Shown here in pieces: positions 30,515 through 38,131 of a stretch of 38,772 bases of DNA. The notes below the pieces were generated by a model. The model made no database searches and was not told the origin of the DNA. It saw nothing but the letters and a program-made list of their open reading frames with translations. The stretch is from Candidatus Omnitrophota bacterium (GTDB lineage: Bacteria; Omnitrophota; Gorgyraeia; Gygaellales; Profunditerraquicolaceae), in the NCBI GenBank assembly GCA_028718225.1, contig JAQUMI010000009.1:1-38772 (forward strand), in the 5' to 3' direction. The translations under genes were made by a program, and so were the position numbers. Numbering within the stretch: position 1 is the first letter of the stretch; each line of letters starts with the position of its first letter.

Positions 30515-33297
30515 TGTAATAATGCCTTTTTTAGAAACTGGGCTGTGTATGATCTTTGATTACGGATAAGCTCTTCCGGGCTGCCCGAGGCGACCAGCTC
30601 TCCCCCCTTATCCCCGCCTTCCGGGCCTAAATCAATGATGTAGTCTACGCTCTTAATCACCTCTAAGTTATGCTCGATAACCACCACGGTATTGCCTTTA
30701 TTCACTAACCTCTGCAATACGCTGATTAACTTGGCGACATCGGCAAAATGCAAGCCCGTAGTCGGCTCATCGAGTATATAAAGCGTCTTCCCTGTCGCGC
30801 GCTTACTTAATTCGCTGGAGAGCTTAATCCTCTGCGCCTCGCCTCCGGAAAGAGTGGTAGCGGACTGGCCCAGTTGTATATACCCTAAACCCACATCATA
30901 AAGATAAGAAAGCGTATTATTTATCTTCGGGATATTATTAAAGAGCTCAAGCGCCTCTTCTACGGTCATCTCCAGGACTTGGGCGATAGACTTACCTTTA
31001 TATTTTACATCCAGGGTCGCCTCATTAAACCTCAACCCCTTGCAAATATCGCATTTTACATAGACATCCGGCAGAAAATGCATTTCAATCTTCTTGATCC
31101 CGTCGCCCATACAAGCCTCACAGCGGCCGCCCTTAACATTAAAAGAAAACCTCCCCGGTTGATAGCCGCGTACGCGCGACTCAGGGAGCCGGCTGAATAT
31201 ATCGCGGATATGGCTAAAGACCCCCGTATAGGTAGCCGGATTAGAGCGCGGAGTCCGGCCGATCGGCGACTGGTCTACCTCAATTACCTTATCAATGAAT
31301 TCTGCCCCCGTGATCTTTTTGAACAGGCCCGGTTTTTCTTTCGCTTTATAGATTTTTTGCGCCAGGGCCCGGTACAATATCTCGTCAATAAGCGTAGATT
31401 TTCCCGAACCGGATACGCCGGTAACTCCGATAAAAGCTCCTAAGGGAAACCGGATATTAATATTCTTAAGGTTGTGCTCAACGGCGCCTCTAACCTCCAG
31501 GAATTTTTTATCCTGCCAATTCCTCCTTGCCGCAGGCAGTTCTATTTTTGATTCCCTTCTCAGGTATTTAGCCGTCAGGGAATGCCGGTCTTTTAAAAGC
31601 TCCTCTTTAGTCCCCGCAAAAACCACTTCTCCGCCGTGCCTTCCTGCCCCGGGCCCTAAATCTACGATATAATCGGCACTCAGTATGGTCGCCTCGTCAT
31701 GCTCGACTACCAGCAGGGTATTGCCCAAGTCCCTCAATGACTTAAGGGTACTTAGTAATTTGGCATTATCCCGCTGATGCAGTCCGATACTCGGTTCATC
31801 CAATACATATAGTACGCCAACTAACCCGGAGCCTACCTGGGTAGCCAGGCGGATCCTCTGCGCCTCGCCTCCGGAAAGGGTAGCACTCTTCCTGTCTAAG
31901 GCAAGGTAATCTAAACCCACATCAACGCAGAACTTTAACTTCTGGGTTATTTCTTTTAGGGCCTGGTAAGCGATCAGTTTTTCTTTCGCGTTCAATTCCA
32001 GGTTACTGAAAAAACCCTGGGCCTCCTTGATAGGCATCTGTGTTACTTCCCAAATATTCTTCCCATTGATTCTGACGGCCAGGCTTTCTTTTTTAAGCCG
32101 GGCGCCTTTACACGCAGGGCACGCCGAGGAAGACATAAACCTGGAGATTTCTTCTTTCAGGTAATCGCTCTCGGTCTGGCAAAATAACCTCTCCAGGTGC
32201 GGGATGACCCCTTCAAAGGGCTTATTGCCCACATATTCATCCGAACCGTAAAGTACTGCCTGCCGGATATCTTTCGGCAATTTATTAAACGGCGTATCTA
32301 AATCAAAATGCAGTTGAGCAGCTAATTCACGGATAAGCCAGCGGTAATAAAGAATATAACCCCGGCCACCTCTTTTCCAGGGAGCAATAGCCCCCGCATT
32401 TATGGATTTGCTCTTATCAGGAATAACTAGATCCGGGTCAAATTTAATCTTCGTCCCCAGACCGTTACACTCAAGGCAGGCGCCGTAGGGAGAATTGAAC
32501 GAAAAAACCCGCGGTTCAACTTCGGCGTAATTTACCCCGCACTTAGCGCAGGCGTACTGCTCGTTAAAAACTAAATCCTGTTTAGCGCTAATAATCACCA
32601 CGCCCTTACCCACCTTGAGCGCTGTCTCCAGCGAATCCGTAAGCCTGCCTTTGATATCCTCTCTTAAAGTCAGCCTGTCTACTACTACTTCTATATTGTG
32701 GACTTTATATTTGGCTAACTTAATTTTCGCGGGCAGTTCATAGATTTTCCCGTCAACGCGGCAGCGCACAAACCCGGATTTCTGGATTCCGGGGAATATG
32801 TCTTTATGCTCGCCTTTTTTCCCGCGCACCAAGGGAGCCAGGACCTGAATATCTATACCTTGAGGCAGGGACATTATTTTTTCAACAATCTCCTGGCTGC
32901 TTTGTTTCTCGATCGGCCCCCCGCAGCGGTAACAGTAGATTTTACCGATGCGTGCAAAAAGAAGCCTTAAATAATCGTAAATTTCCGTCTGGGTCGCTAC
33001 CGTGGAACGGGGGTTTCCTCCGGCTGCCCTTTGCTCAATAGCGATGGTAGGCGATAGGCCCGATATATATTCCAGGTTGGGTTTCTGCAGTTGCTCTAAG
33101 AATTGCCGGGCATAGCTTGAAAGGCTCTCTACGAACCGGCGCTGGCCTTCGGCATAAATAGTATCGAAAGCCAGGCTGGATTTACCCGAACCGGATAAAC
33201 CGGTAACCACAATAAGGCTATTGCGCGGAAGCGTAAGGCTTATGTTTTTCAGGTTGTGCTCTTTGGCGCCGCGGATAATAATGGATTCACTTTGCAT
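30511..33297 (-). CDS. uvrA: UvrABC system protein A
   Basis: This 928-residue ATPase is the damage sensor of nucleotide excision repair. It contains two ABC modules: Walker A GLSGSGKS at 33-40 and a second GVSGSGKST in the C-terminal half, each with an ABC signature TLSGGEAQRI. Zinc modules with CxxC pairs are visible (CYRCGG, CAKCG, CLECNG, CEACMG, CDICKG). The length is close to the family norm. It starts 2 bases after the membrane glycosyltransferase gene; no uvrB or uvrC is near. Confidence 0.97.
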   Translation of the reverse strand: MQSESIIIRGAKEHNLKNISLTLPRNSLIVVTGLSGSGKSSLAFDTIYAEGQRRFVESLSSYARQFLEQLQKPNLEYISGLSPTIAIEQRAAGGNPRSTVATQTEIYDYLRLLFARIGKIYCYRCGGPIEKQSSQEIVEKIMSLPQGIDIQVLAPLVRGKKGEHKDIFPGIQKSGFVRCRVDGKIYELPAKIKLAKYKVHNIEVVVDRLTLREDIKGRLTDSLETALKVGKGVVIISAKQDLVFNEQYACAKCGVNYAEVEPRVFSFNSPYGACLECNGLGTKIKFDPDLVIPDKSKSINAGAIAPWKRGGRGYILYYRWLIRELAAQLHFDLDTPFNKLPKDIRQAVLYGSDEYVGNKPFEGVIPHLERLFCQTESDYLKEEISRFMSSSACPACKGARLKKESLAVRINGKNIWEVTQMPIKEAQGFFSNLELNAKEKLIAYQALKEITQKLKFCVDVGLDYLALDRKSATLSGGEAQRIRLATQVGSGLVGVLYVLDEPSIGLHQRDNAKLLSTLKSLRDLGNTLLVVEHDEATILSADYIVDLGPGAGRHGGEVVFAGTKEELLKDRHSLTAKYLRRESKIELPAARRNWQDKKFLEVRGAVEHNLKNINIRFPLGAFIGVTGVSGSGKSTLIDEILYRALAQKIYKAKEKPGLFKKITGAEFIDKVIEVDQSPIGRTPRSNPATYTGVFSHIRDIFSRLPESRVRGYQPGRFSFNVKGGRCEACMGDGIKKIEMHFLPDVYVKCDICKGLRFNEATLDVKYKGKSIAQVLEMTVEEALELFNNIPKINNTLSYLYDVGLGYIQLGQSATTLSGGEAQRIKLSSELSKRATGKTLYILDEPTTGLHFADVAKLISVLQRLVNKGNTVVVIEHNLEVIKSVDYIIDLGPEGGDKGGELVASGSPEELIRNQRSYTAQFLKKALLH

Positions 33298-33299
33298 GA

Positions 33300-34499
33300 T
33301 TAGTTAAAAGGGATGAACTGTCTGGCCTTAAGCAGGAAAAAACTTGTGGGGTCATGAATACCCTCTCCGATAAATAAATAATAAAAATTGAGACAATCGA
33401 AAAACGCCAGTATAATGACCAGCACAAAAGTTAATTTCATGGCTCGGCGCGGATAAATCCTCTGCGCTATCTTATTGAGCATGAGCAGAGAGAACAAACG
33501 CATCGGCGTATCTAAAATAATCATGTAACGCACATTTTTCAGGAAAATACTGAATACGACGAAAGTAAGTAAAAAAACAAAGATAAAATACAGCGCTAAT
33601 TCATCTTCTTCCCTCTTTAAAAAGAAGCTAAAGATAAAACCGATAGTTAAAATAACGACCCACGGAGAAAGAAGCATGAAATCTACCAAATAGCGGTACC
33701 ATGGCCCGGAACAAAATAAGGAGGCGTAAGAACCAGCCGGCGCAGGCATTAACAAGACCTTGATAATGCCCGGCATATAAACTAGAGCGCCGCTGGCCAG
33801 GTAAGCCAGCCCAGCGAGAACAAGGGGAAGCGCCAAAAGCAACGCCATTTCTCTCAAGGGAACTTTTTTCTTATAAATAAACCTGCTGGCTGATAAAAAA
33901 GGGAGGAAAACGAAAATTAATAATAGCGAAGTCTCTTTGATTAAAATACTGCCGGCATAGGCGAGGATAAAAAGAATAAATTTTAGCCTGCCCCCGTTCT
34001 TTAAAAAGTCCCAAAATAGCCATATCGTCAGCAGGGAAAATAAATTTAAAGTACTGTCTATAAACGCCCTGCGGGCCATGGCCATCTGGAGCGGTGAAAA
34101 AGCCAAAAGAATAACCAAAAGCAAGGCAAACTGCTCTCCCAGGTATTTTCGGGAAAAATAATAAGAAAAAACCAAAAAAAGCGCATAGGAAAACAGCGAT
34201 AAATAAGCTAAGTTCAACAAAGAATAACCCAGTATTTTTAACCAGGCTGCGGACAGGATTATAAATCCGATCCTCAGCGGATGAGGATTAAACCAGTTCG
34301 GCTGGTCGGCGATAAATCCTTGAAAAAGAATAGACAAGCCATTAAAGCCTTTTTCGCCCAGGTAGGTTGCGTATTTGAAGTAACATACATCGTCGGCGTA
34401 GGAAAAATAAGGCACCCGGGCCAGAGTAGGCAAAAGCAGAGTTACGGCCAGGATAATAACTAATGCTAAAAACAGCCTATAGGTTGATTTTGTTGCCAT
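33300..34499 (-). CDS. GT-C family membrane glycosyltransferase (PMT_2-like)
   Basis: This 399-residue protein has about ten transmembrane segments and the GT-C acidic motif YADD at residues 34-37 after the first helix, followed by loop residues and a second loop with MARRAFIDS. This fits the ArnT/PMT_2 group, which moves a sugar from a polyprenyl carrier to lipid or protein at the periplasmic face. The substrate cannot be told. The region upstream holds the 34531-34570 palindrome, and uvrA begins 2 bases downstream. No clear ribosome-binding site precedes the ATG. Confidence 0.75.
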   Translation of the reverse strand: MATKSTYRLFLALVIILAVTLLLPTLARVPYFSYADDVCYFKYATYLGEKGFNGLSILFQGFIADQPNWFNPHPLRIGFIILSAAWLKILGYSLLNLAYLSLFSYALFLVFSYYFSRKYLGEQFALLLVILLAFSPLQMAMARRAFIDSTLNLFSLLTIWLFWDFLKNGGRLKFILFILAYAGSILIKETSLLLIFVFLPFLSASRFIYKKKVPLREMALLLALPLVLAGLAYLASGALVYMPGIIKVLLMPAPAGSYASLFCSGPWYRYLVDFMLLSPWVVILTIGFIFSFFLKREEDELALYFIFVFLLTFVVFSIFLKNVRYMIILDTPMRLFSLLMLNKIAQRIYPRRAMKLTFVLVIILAFFDCLNFYYLFIGEGIHDPTSFFLLKARQFIPFN

Positions 34500-34530
34500 A
34501 AGGTATATTTGGGGAAGCCCTGGGGAACTT

Positions 34531-34570
34531 GGGGACGGTTCTGTTTTTTAGAAAAAACAGAACCGTCCCC
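34531..34570. repeat. Perfect palindrome (REP-like element)
   Basis: Two 19-base arms, GGGGACGGTTCTGTTTTTT and its exact complement, enclose only AG. The left flank has related tandem pieces (GGGGAAGCCCT, GGGGAACTT) from 34511. A T6 run follows on the plus strand, where no gene is transcribed; on the minus strand there is no T-run after the stem, so a terminator for the real genes is unlikely. Such GGGGACGGTTCT-type palindromes resemble those spread by Y1/RAYT transposases, but no transposase is visible here. Confidence 0.7.
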
Positions 34571-34588
34571 TTTTTTCCTTTTTTTTAC

Positions 34589-34828
34589 TTATCTTTTTTT
34601 CTTTTTACCGCCTCTTTTCATCTTGGCGCAGGAAACATCGCCTTTCTTGTCCAAGAAATAAAGGTAGCCTTCTTTTCTCTTGATGCCGCACTTAGCTACC
34701 TTCTTCGGGCTTCCCCCCTTTTTCGCGCCCCTGGCCATCTTAGCACAGGAGACGTCACCTTGCTTGTCAATGTAATAGAGGAAACCCTTCGCTCTCTTTA
34801 CCCCGAGTTTCACTAATTTCTCTGCCAT
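34589..34828 (-). CDS. Small basic protein made of two Cys-containing repeats
   Basis: This 79-residue protein (83 if a GTG at 34838-34840 is used) is two copies of a 34-residue unit 39 residues apart. In the 83-residue numbering they are 8-41 and 47-80, with 22 of 34 positions identical, including GDVSCAKM, KR, DK and RG. Each unit carries one conserved Cys. Lys and Arg exceed a quarter of residues, and it ends in a Lys-rich tail, so it is strongly basic and perhaps binds nucleic acid. I choose ATG 34826-34828 because the purine-rich AAGGGGGG lies at a workable distance, whereas it abuts the GTG. I do not recognise a named family. Confidence 0.75.
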   Translation of the reverse strand: MAEKLVKLGVKRAKGFLYYIDKQGDVSCAKMARGAKKGGSPKKVAKCGIKRKEGYLYFLDKKGDVSCAKMKRGGKKKKR

Positions 34829-34874
34829 ATTCTTATTCACCCCCCTTCTTATCGTTCGTTATTGGTTAATTTCG

Positions 34875-35696
34875 TTAGGTGCCGATCCTCACCGGATCCA
34901 AGATCTGCCTTAACATGGCCATCGCGGAAAGAACCGCTAAATAGCTTGTTTTAGGATTATCCGGATGCAAGACGTTTTCTGTGCGCGTCGTGATATTGCC
35001 GGCAACAGACTCAACCCTCACTTCATGTATATTCCTGGTAACCTTAGGAGAAGCAATAATCCTGACCCTGGTCTTATTTACGCCTATCCCTGCCAGGCTC
35101 AATACCGCGGCAACATTTATATTTTGCGGAAAATATCTGACTGCCTCACCTGCTCTTCCAGAAAATAATACAATATCCCTTTTTATCTTTTTTAAATTTA
35201 TCCCCCTGGCTTCTACATATTTGACGCCTTCGAAAGAACCCGGATTCTTGGTAGTAGTAAGGGTTATCCGTTTTATCCTGCCCGCTTTGGCCGCTTTTAA
35301 TCCGTCAATACCGCAAAGGGCACCGCTGGGGATATAAACTTTTGAGCGGTTATTTTTAGCCAAGGTAACTAACTGGGCAAAACGGCTGGCTATGCCCCCG
35401 ACGCTCATAATCATTACATCTTTTCCCGCGGACAATGCTTCTTTAGCAATATCCCAGGAAGCTTTTGCAGATGATGCCTCAATTATCAACTCTGATTTCC
35501 GGAGCAACTGCTTTAGGTTATCCGCTGCCAGGTTAGCCCGGCCGGATAATGCTTTGGATAATCCTTGGGCCCTGGCGCTATCTACGTCAAAGAGCGCGCA
35601 GAGCTCTGCCTCCCGGCTGAACTCCTGGACAACTACCCCGGCCAGGGAACTCCCGATTGCGCCGCAACCAACGATCCCGATCTTTAACTTAGGCAT
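34875..35696 (-). CDS. nadX: L-aspartate dehydrogenase
   Basis: This 273-residue enzyme oxidises L-aspartate to iminoaspartate for NAD synthesis, replacing NadB. It shows a Rossmann motif GIVGCGAIG (7-15), GALCGIDGLKAAK, and the C-terminal DUF108-type region NVAAVLSLAGIG, TRNIHEV (conserved H224) and NPKTSYLAVLSAMA, which together match NadX/TM1643-type enzymes. It lies 3 bases after panC. nadD elsewhere in the window would serve the same pathway; nadA and nadC are not seen. Confidence 0.88.
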   Translation of the reverse strand: MPKLKIGIVGCGAIGSSLAGVVVQEFSREAELCALFDVDSARAQGLSKALSGRANLAADNLKQLLRKSELIIEASSAKASWDIAKEALSAGKDVMIMSVGGIASRFAQLVTLAKNNRSKVYIPSGALCGIDGLKAAKAGRIKRITLTTTKNPGSFEGVKYVEARGINLKKIKRDIVLFSGRAGEAVRYFPQNINVAAVLSLAGIGVNKTRVRIIASPKVTRNIHEVRVESVAGNITTRTENVLHPDNPKTSYLAVLSAMAMLRQILDPVRIGT

Positions 35697-35699
35697 TAC

Positions 35700-36545
35700 T
35701 TAAGCCCTCACTATTATGTTATCGATCAACCTGGTCCTGCCTATGCGTACCGCTAAAGCGATTAAGCATTCTCCGGAGATTTTCCTGACCGGTTTAAGGC
35801 TTGCCGTGTCAACAATAGCGATGTAATCAATCCTGGAGCTTTTCTTCTTATTAACCACCCTTTTCATCCTGTTGATAATTCTGGAAGCATCTCTGGCCCC
35901 GGACTTGATGAACAATTTAGCTAAATTTAGAGCAGCGGATAATACTAATGCGTCCTTTTTCTCTTTTTTATCCAAATAGGCATTCCTTGAGCTTAAGGCC
36001 AATCCGTCCCTTTGGCGCACCGTCGGCATTATTTTCACTTTAACCGGAATATTCAGGTCCCTGGCCATCCTCTTGACGATAATCGCCTGCTGCGCATCTT
36101 TCTGGCCCAGATAAATTATATCCGGCTGTCCGATATTAAGAAGCTTGGCCACAATGGTCGCCACGCCGCGGAAATGCCCGGGCCGCGATTTTCCGCAAAG
36201 GGTTTCGCTTAACCTTTCAACATTGACATAGGTAGAAAAACCCTCTCCATACATCTCCTCCGGGCGGGGGGAAAAAACAAAATCTACTCTTTCTTTACGG
36301 CAAAGCGCTAAATCTTTATTCAGCGGCCGCGGGTACTTTTTAAGGTCTTCCTTAGGCCCGAATTGTGCCGGGTTAACGAAGATGCTCACCACAACAATAC
36401 TGTTTTCCTTGCGTGCCTGCCGGATTAAGCTCAAATGCCCGGCGTGCAAAGCGCCCATCGTCGGGACGAAACCGATCGTCTTGCCCGCTGACCTGGACTT
36501 TTTTAAACTTTTATATAAAACTGCAGGCAATTTTATTATCTTCAT
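35700..36545 (-). CDS. panC: Pantothenate synthetase
   Basis: This 281-residue ligase joins pantoate and beta-alanine with ATP in vitamin B5 synthesis. The nucleotidyltransferase motif VPTMGALHAGHLSLI (27-41), NPAQFGPKEDLKKYPR, RPGHFRGVATIVAKL and GLALSSRNAYL are all family signatures. The length is normal. It overlaps the folK gene end by 4 bases (ATGA) and is followed after 3 bases by nadX; panB is not in the window. Confidence 0.97.
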   Translation of the reverse strand: MKIIKLPAVLYKSLKKSRSAGKTIGFVPTMGALHAGHLSLIRQARKENSIVVVSIFVNPAQFGPKEDLKKYPRPLNKDLALCRKERVDFVFSPRPEEMYGEGFSTYVNVERLSETLCGKSRPGHFRGVATIVAKLLNIGQPDIIYLGQKDAQQAIIVKRMARDLNIPVKVKIMPTVRQRDGLALSSRNAYLDKKEKKDALVLSAALNLAKLFIKSGARDASRIINRMKRVVNKKKSSRIDYIAIVDTASLKPVRKISGECLIALAVRIGRTRLIDNIIVRA

Positions 36546-36943
36546 ATAATTTCTGACAAAGGCCCGATTACAAAATCCCGGACGAACATACGCGAATGAG
36601 GGATAATCAGCTTTTTCCCCCGGATGACCTTATCCCCGTAAAGCAGGATATCCAGGTCTATTGTCCGCGGGGCGTTACGCACGCTTTCCTTACGCCCTAA
36701 TTCTTTTTCAATAGCCTTTAATGCTTTAAGGAGTTTTAAAGGAGAAAGGTCTGTCTGTATTTTTAGGGCGGCGTTCAAAAATTTCGGCTGGCCAGCCGGG
36801 CCTCCGACAGGAGCGGTTTGGATAAATGCGGACTTTTTCAGCACCCTGGTATTTTCCAAAAGATTTATCCTGTTCACAGCTTGTTTTATGCTCAATCTCC
36901 TATTGCCTAAGTTTGCACCCACGCCTAAATAGCATATTTCCAT
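36542..36943 (-). CDS. folK: 2-amino-4-hydroxy-6-hydroxymethyldihydropteridine pyrophosphokinase
   Basis: This 133-residue enzyme transfers pyrophosphate to hydroxymethyl-dihydropterin in folate synthesis. It starts with YLGVGANLGNR and has the signature NAPRTIDLDILLYGD (residues 97-111) plus the C-terminal IPHSRMFVRDFVIGPL. It is short among FolK proteins but has all core motifs. It is separated from dapL by 22 bases and overlaps panC by 4. folP and folB are not nearby. Confidence 0.95.
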   Translation of the reverse strand: MEICYLGVGANLGNRRLSIKQAVNRINLLENTRVLKKSAFIQTAPVGGPAGQPKFLNAALKIQTDLSPLKLLKALKAIEKELGRKESVRNAPRTIDLDILLYGDKVIRGKKLIIPHSRMFVRDFVIGPLSEII

Positions 36944-36965
36944 AAACGCTCTTTTTATGAAAAAA

Positions 36966-38123
36966 CTAAATTCTCTTCAGCCGTTCCAGCGCTTCTCTGA
37001 GGCGCTCTTTGCTGACGGTAAGTGCCATACGGATATAGCCCTCCCCGTATTTGCCGAACCCGACTCCGGGAGTGACTACAATATTTGTTTTATCTAACAA
37101 AACTCCGGCAAATTTTATAGAGCTTTTAGCCTTAGGGACTTTTATCCAGACATAAAAAGTTGCTTTAGGGCTGTGCGCCTTCCAGCCTAATAAAGCCAAG
37201 CCTTCCATCAAACAATCCCGCCGCTCCTGGTAAAGGCTGCACATACTTTTGACATATTCCTGCGGCCCGGATAACGCGACAATCCCGGCTAATTGCACCG
37301 CCGAAAAAATTCCGGAATCAATATTGGACTTGACCTTAGCCAGCGCCGCGATTAATTTTTCGTTGCCGCTGGCCCAGCCCAGGCGCCAACCGGTCATATT
37401 GTAAGTCTTGGACAACGAATGGAATTCTATGGAGACTTCCCGCGCCCCCTCTATCTCTAGGATGCTTGAGGGCCGGTATCCGTCATAGCTCATCTCCGAA
37501 TAAGCCAGGTCCGAAACAATAATAATTTTGTTTTTGCGGGCGAATGTAACCAACTCTTTATAAAAAGACTTTTCGGCGGTCGCCGACGTGGGATTATTGG
37601 GATAATTAACAAAGATTATTTTTGCTTTTTTACGCACGCCTAAAGGTATTTTTTTAAGGTCAGGTAGAAAGGCATTTTCTTCCAAAAGCGGCAAAGAATA
37701 GGGCTTTGCCCCGGCTAAAATAGTCCCGCCTTTATAAGGAGGATAACAAGGATCAGGGACAAGAGAATAATCGCCTGGATTTAAAAAAGCTAACGGGAAA
37801 TGTGCCAGTCCTTCTTTGGAGCCGATTAACGGCAAGACTTCGGAATCAGGGTTTAGACTTACATCAAACCTTTCCTTATACCAGGCAGCGATTGAACGGC
37901 GCAAGGCCGGCATACCCTGGTCCAGGGCGTAACGATGATTAGCCGGGGAGAGCGCGGCCTGATATAACGCTTCAATTATATGCCTGGGTGTCGGCTGGTC
38001 AGGATCGCCTATTCCCAAATCAATGATGTCACGGCCAAAAGCAACTGCTTTTCTTTTAGCCTTATCCATCTCCAGAAATAAGTACGGCGGAAGATCCTGT
38101 ATTTTTTTAGATAGTTTAAACAT
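36966..38123 (-). CDS. dapL: LL-diaminopimelate aminotransferase
   Basis: This 385-residue PLP enzyme makes LL-diaminopimelate directly from tetrahydrodipicolinate, the DapL route of lysine and peptidoglycan synthesis. DLPPYLFLEMDKAK, DLGIGDPDQPTP, GSKEGLAHFP and FHSLSKTYNMTGWRLG (PLP Lys239) are typical of DapL. I start at ATG 38121-38123 because AGGAGA sits just before it and after the dapB stop; the upstream in-frame extension would run into dapB. A generic class I aminotransferase is the alternative, but dapB beside it supports DapL. Confidence 0.92.
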   Translation of the reverse strand: MFKLSKKIQDLPPYLFLEMDKAKRKAVAFGRDIIDLGIGDPDQPTPRHIIEALYQAALSPANHRYALDQGMPALRRSIAAWYKERFDVSLNPDSEVLPLIGSKEGLAHFPLAFLNPGDYSLVPDPCYPPYKGGTILAGAKPYSLPLLEENAFLPDLKKIPLGVRKKAKIIFVNYPNNPTSATAEKSFYKELVTFARKNKIIIVSDLAYSEMSYDGYRPSSILEIEGAREVSIEFHSLSKTYNMTGWRLGWASGNEKLIAALAKVKSNIDSGIFSAVQLAGIVALSGPQEYVKSMCSLYQERRDCLMEGLALLGWKAHSPKATFYVWIKVPKAKSSIKFAGVLLDKTNIVVTPGVGFGKYGEGYIRMALTVSKERLREALERLKRI

Positions 38124-38131
38124 ATTCTCCT

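Noticed and set aside
34531-34576. Rho-independent terminator for the basic-protein gene
   Set aside because: The T-run follows the stem only on the plus strand, where no gene is transcribed. On the minus strand the stem is followed by AAGTTCCCC, so it does not fit a terminator there.
34529-34816. Plus-strand 95-codon frame with a hydrophobic start over the palindrome
   Set aside because: It is antisense to the two-repeat basic protein and starts in the palindrome; its repeated pattern is only the mirror of the repeats on the other strand.
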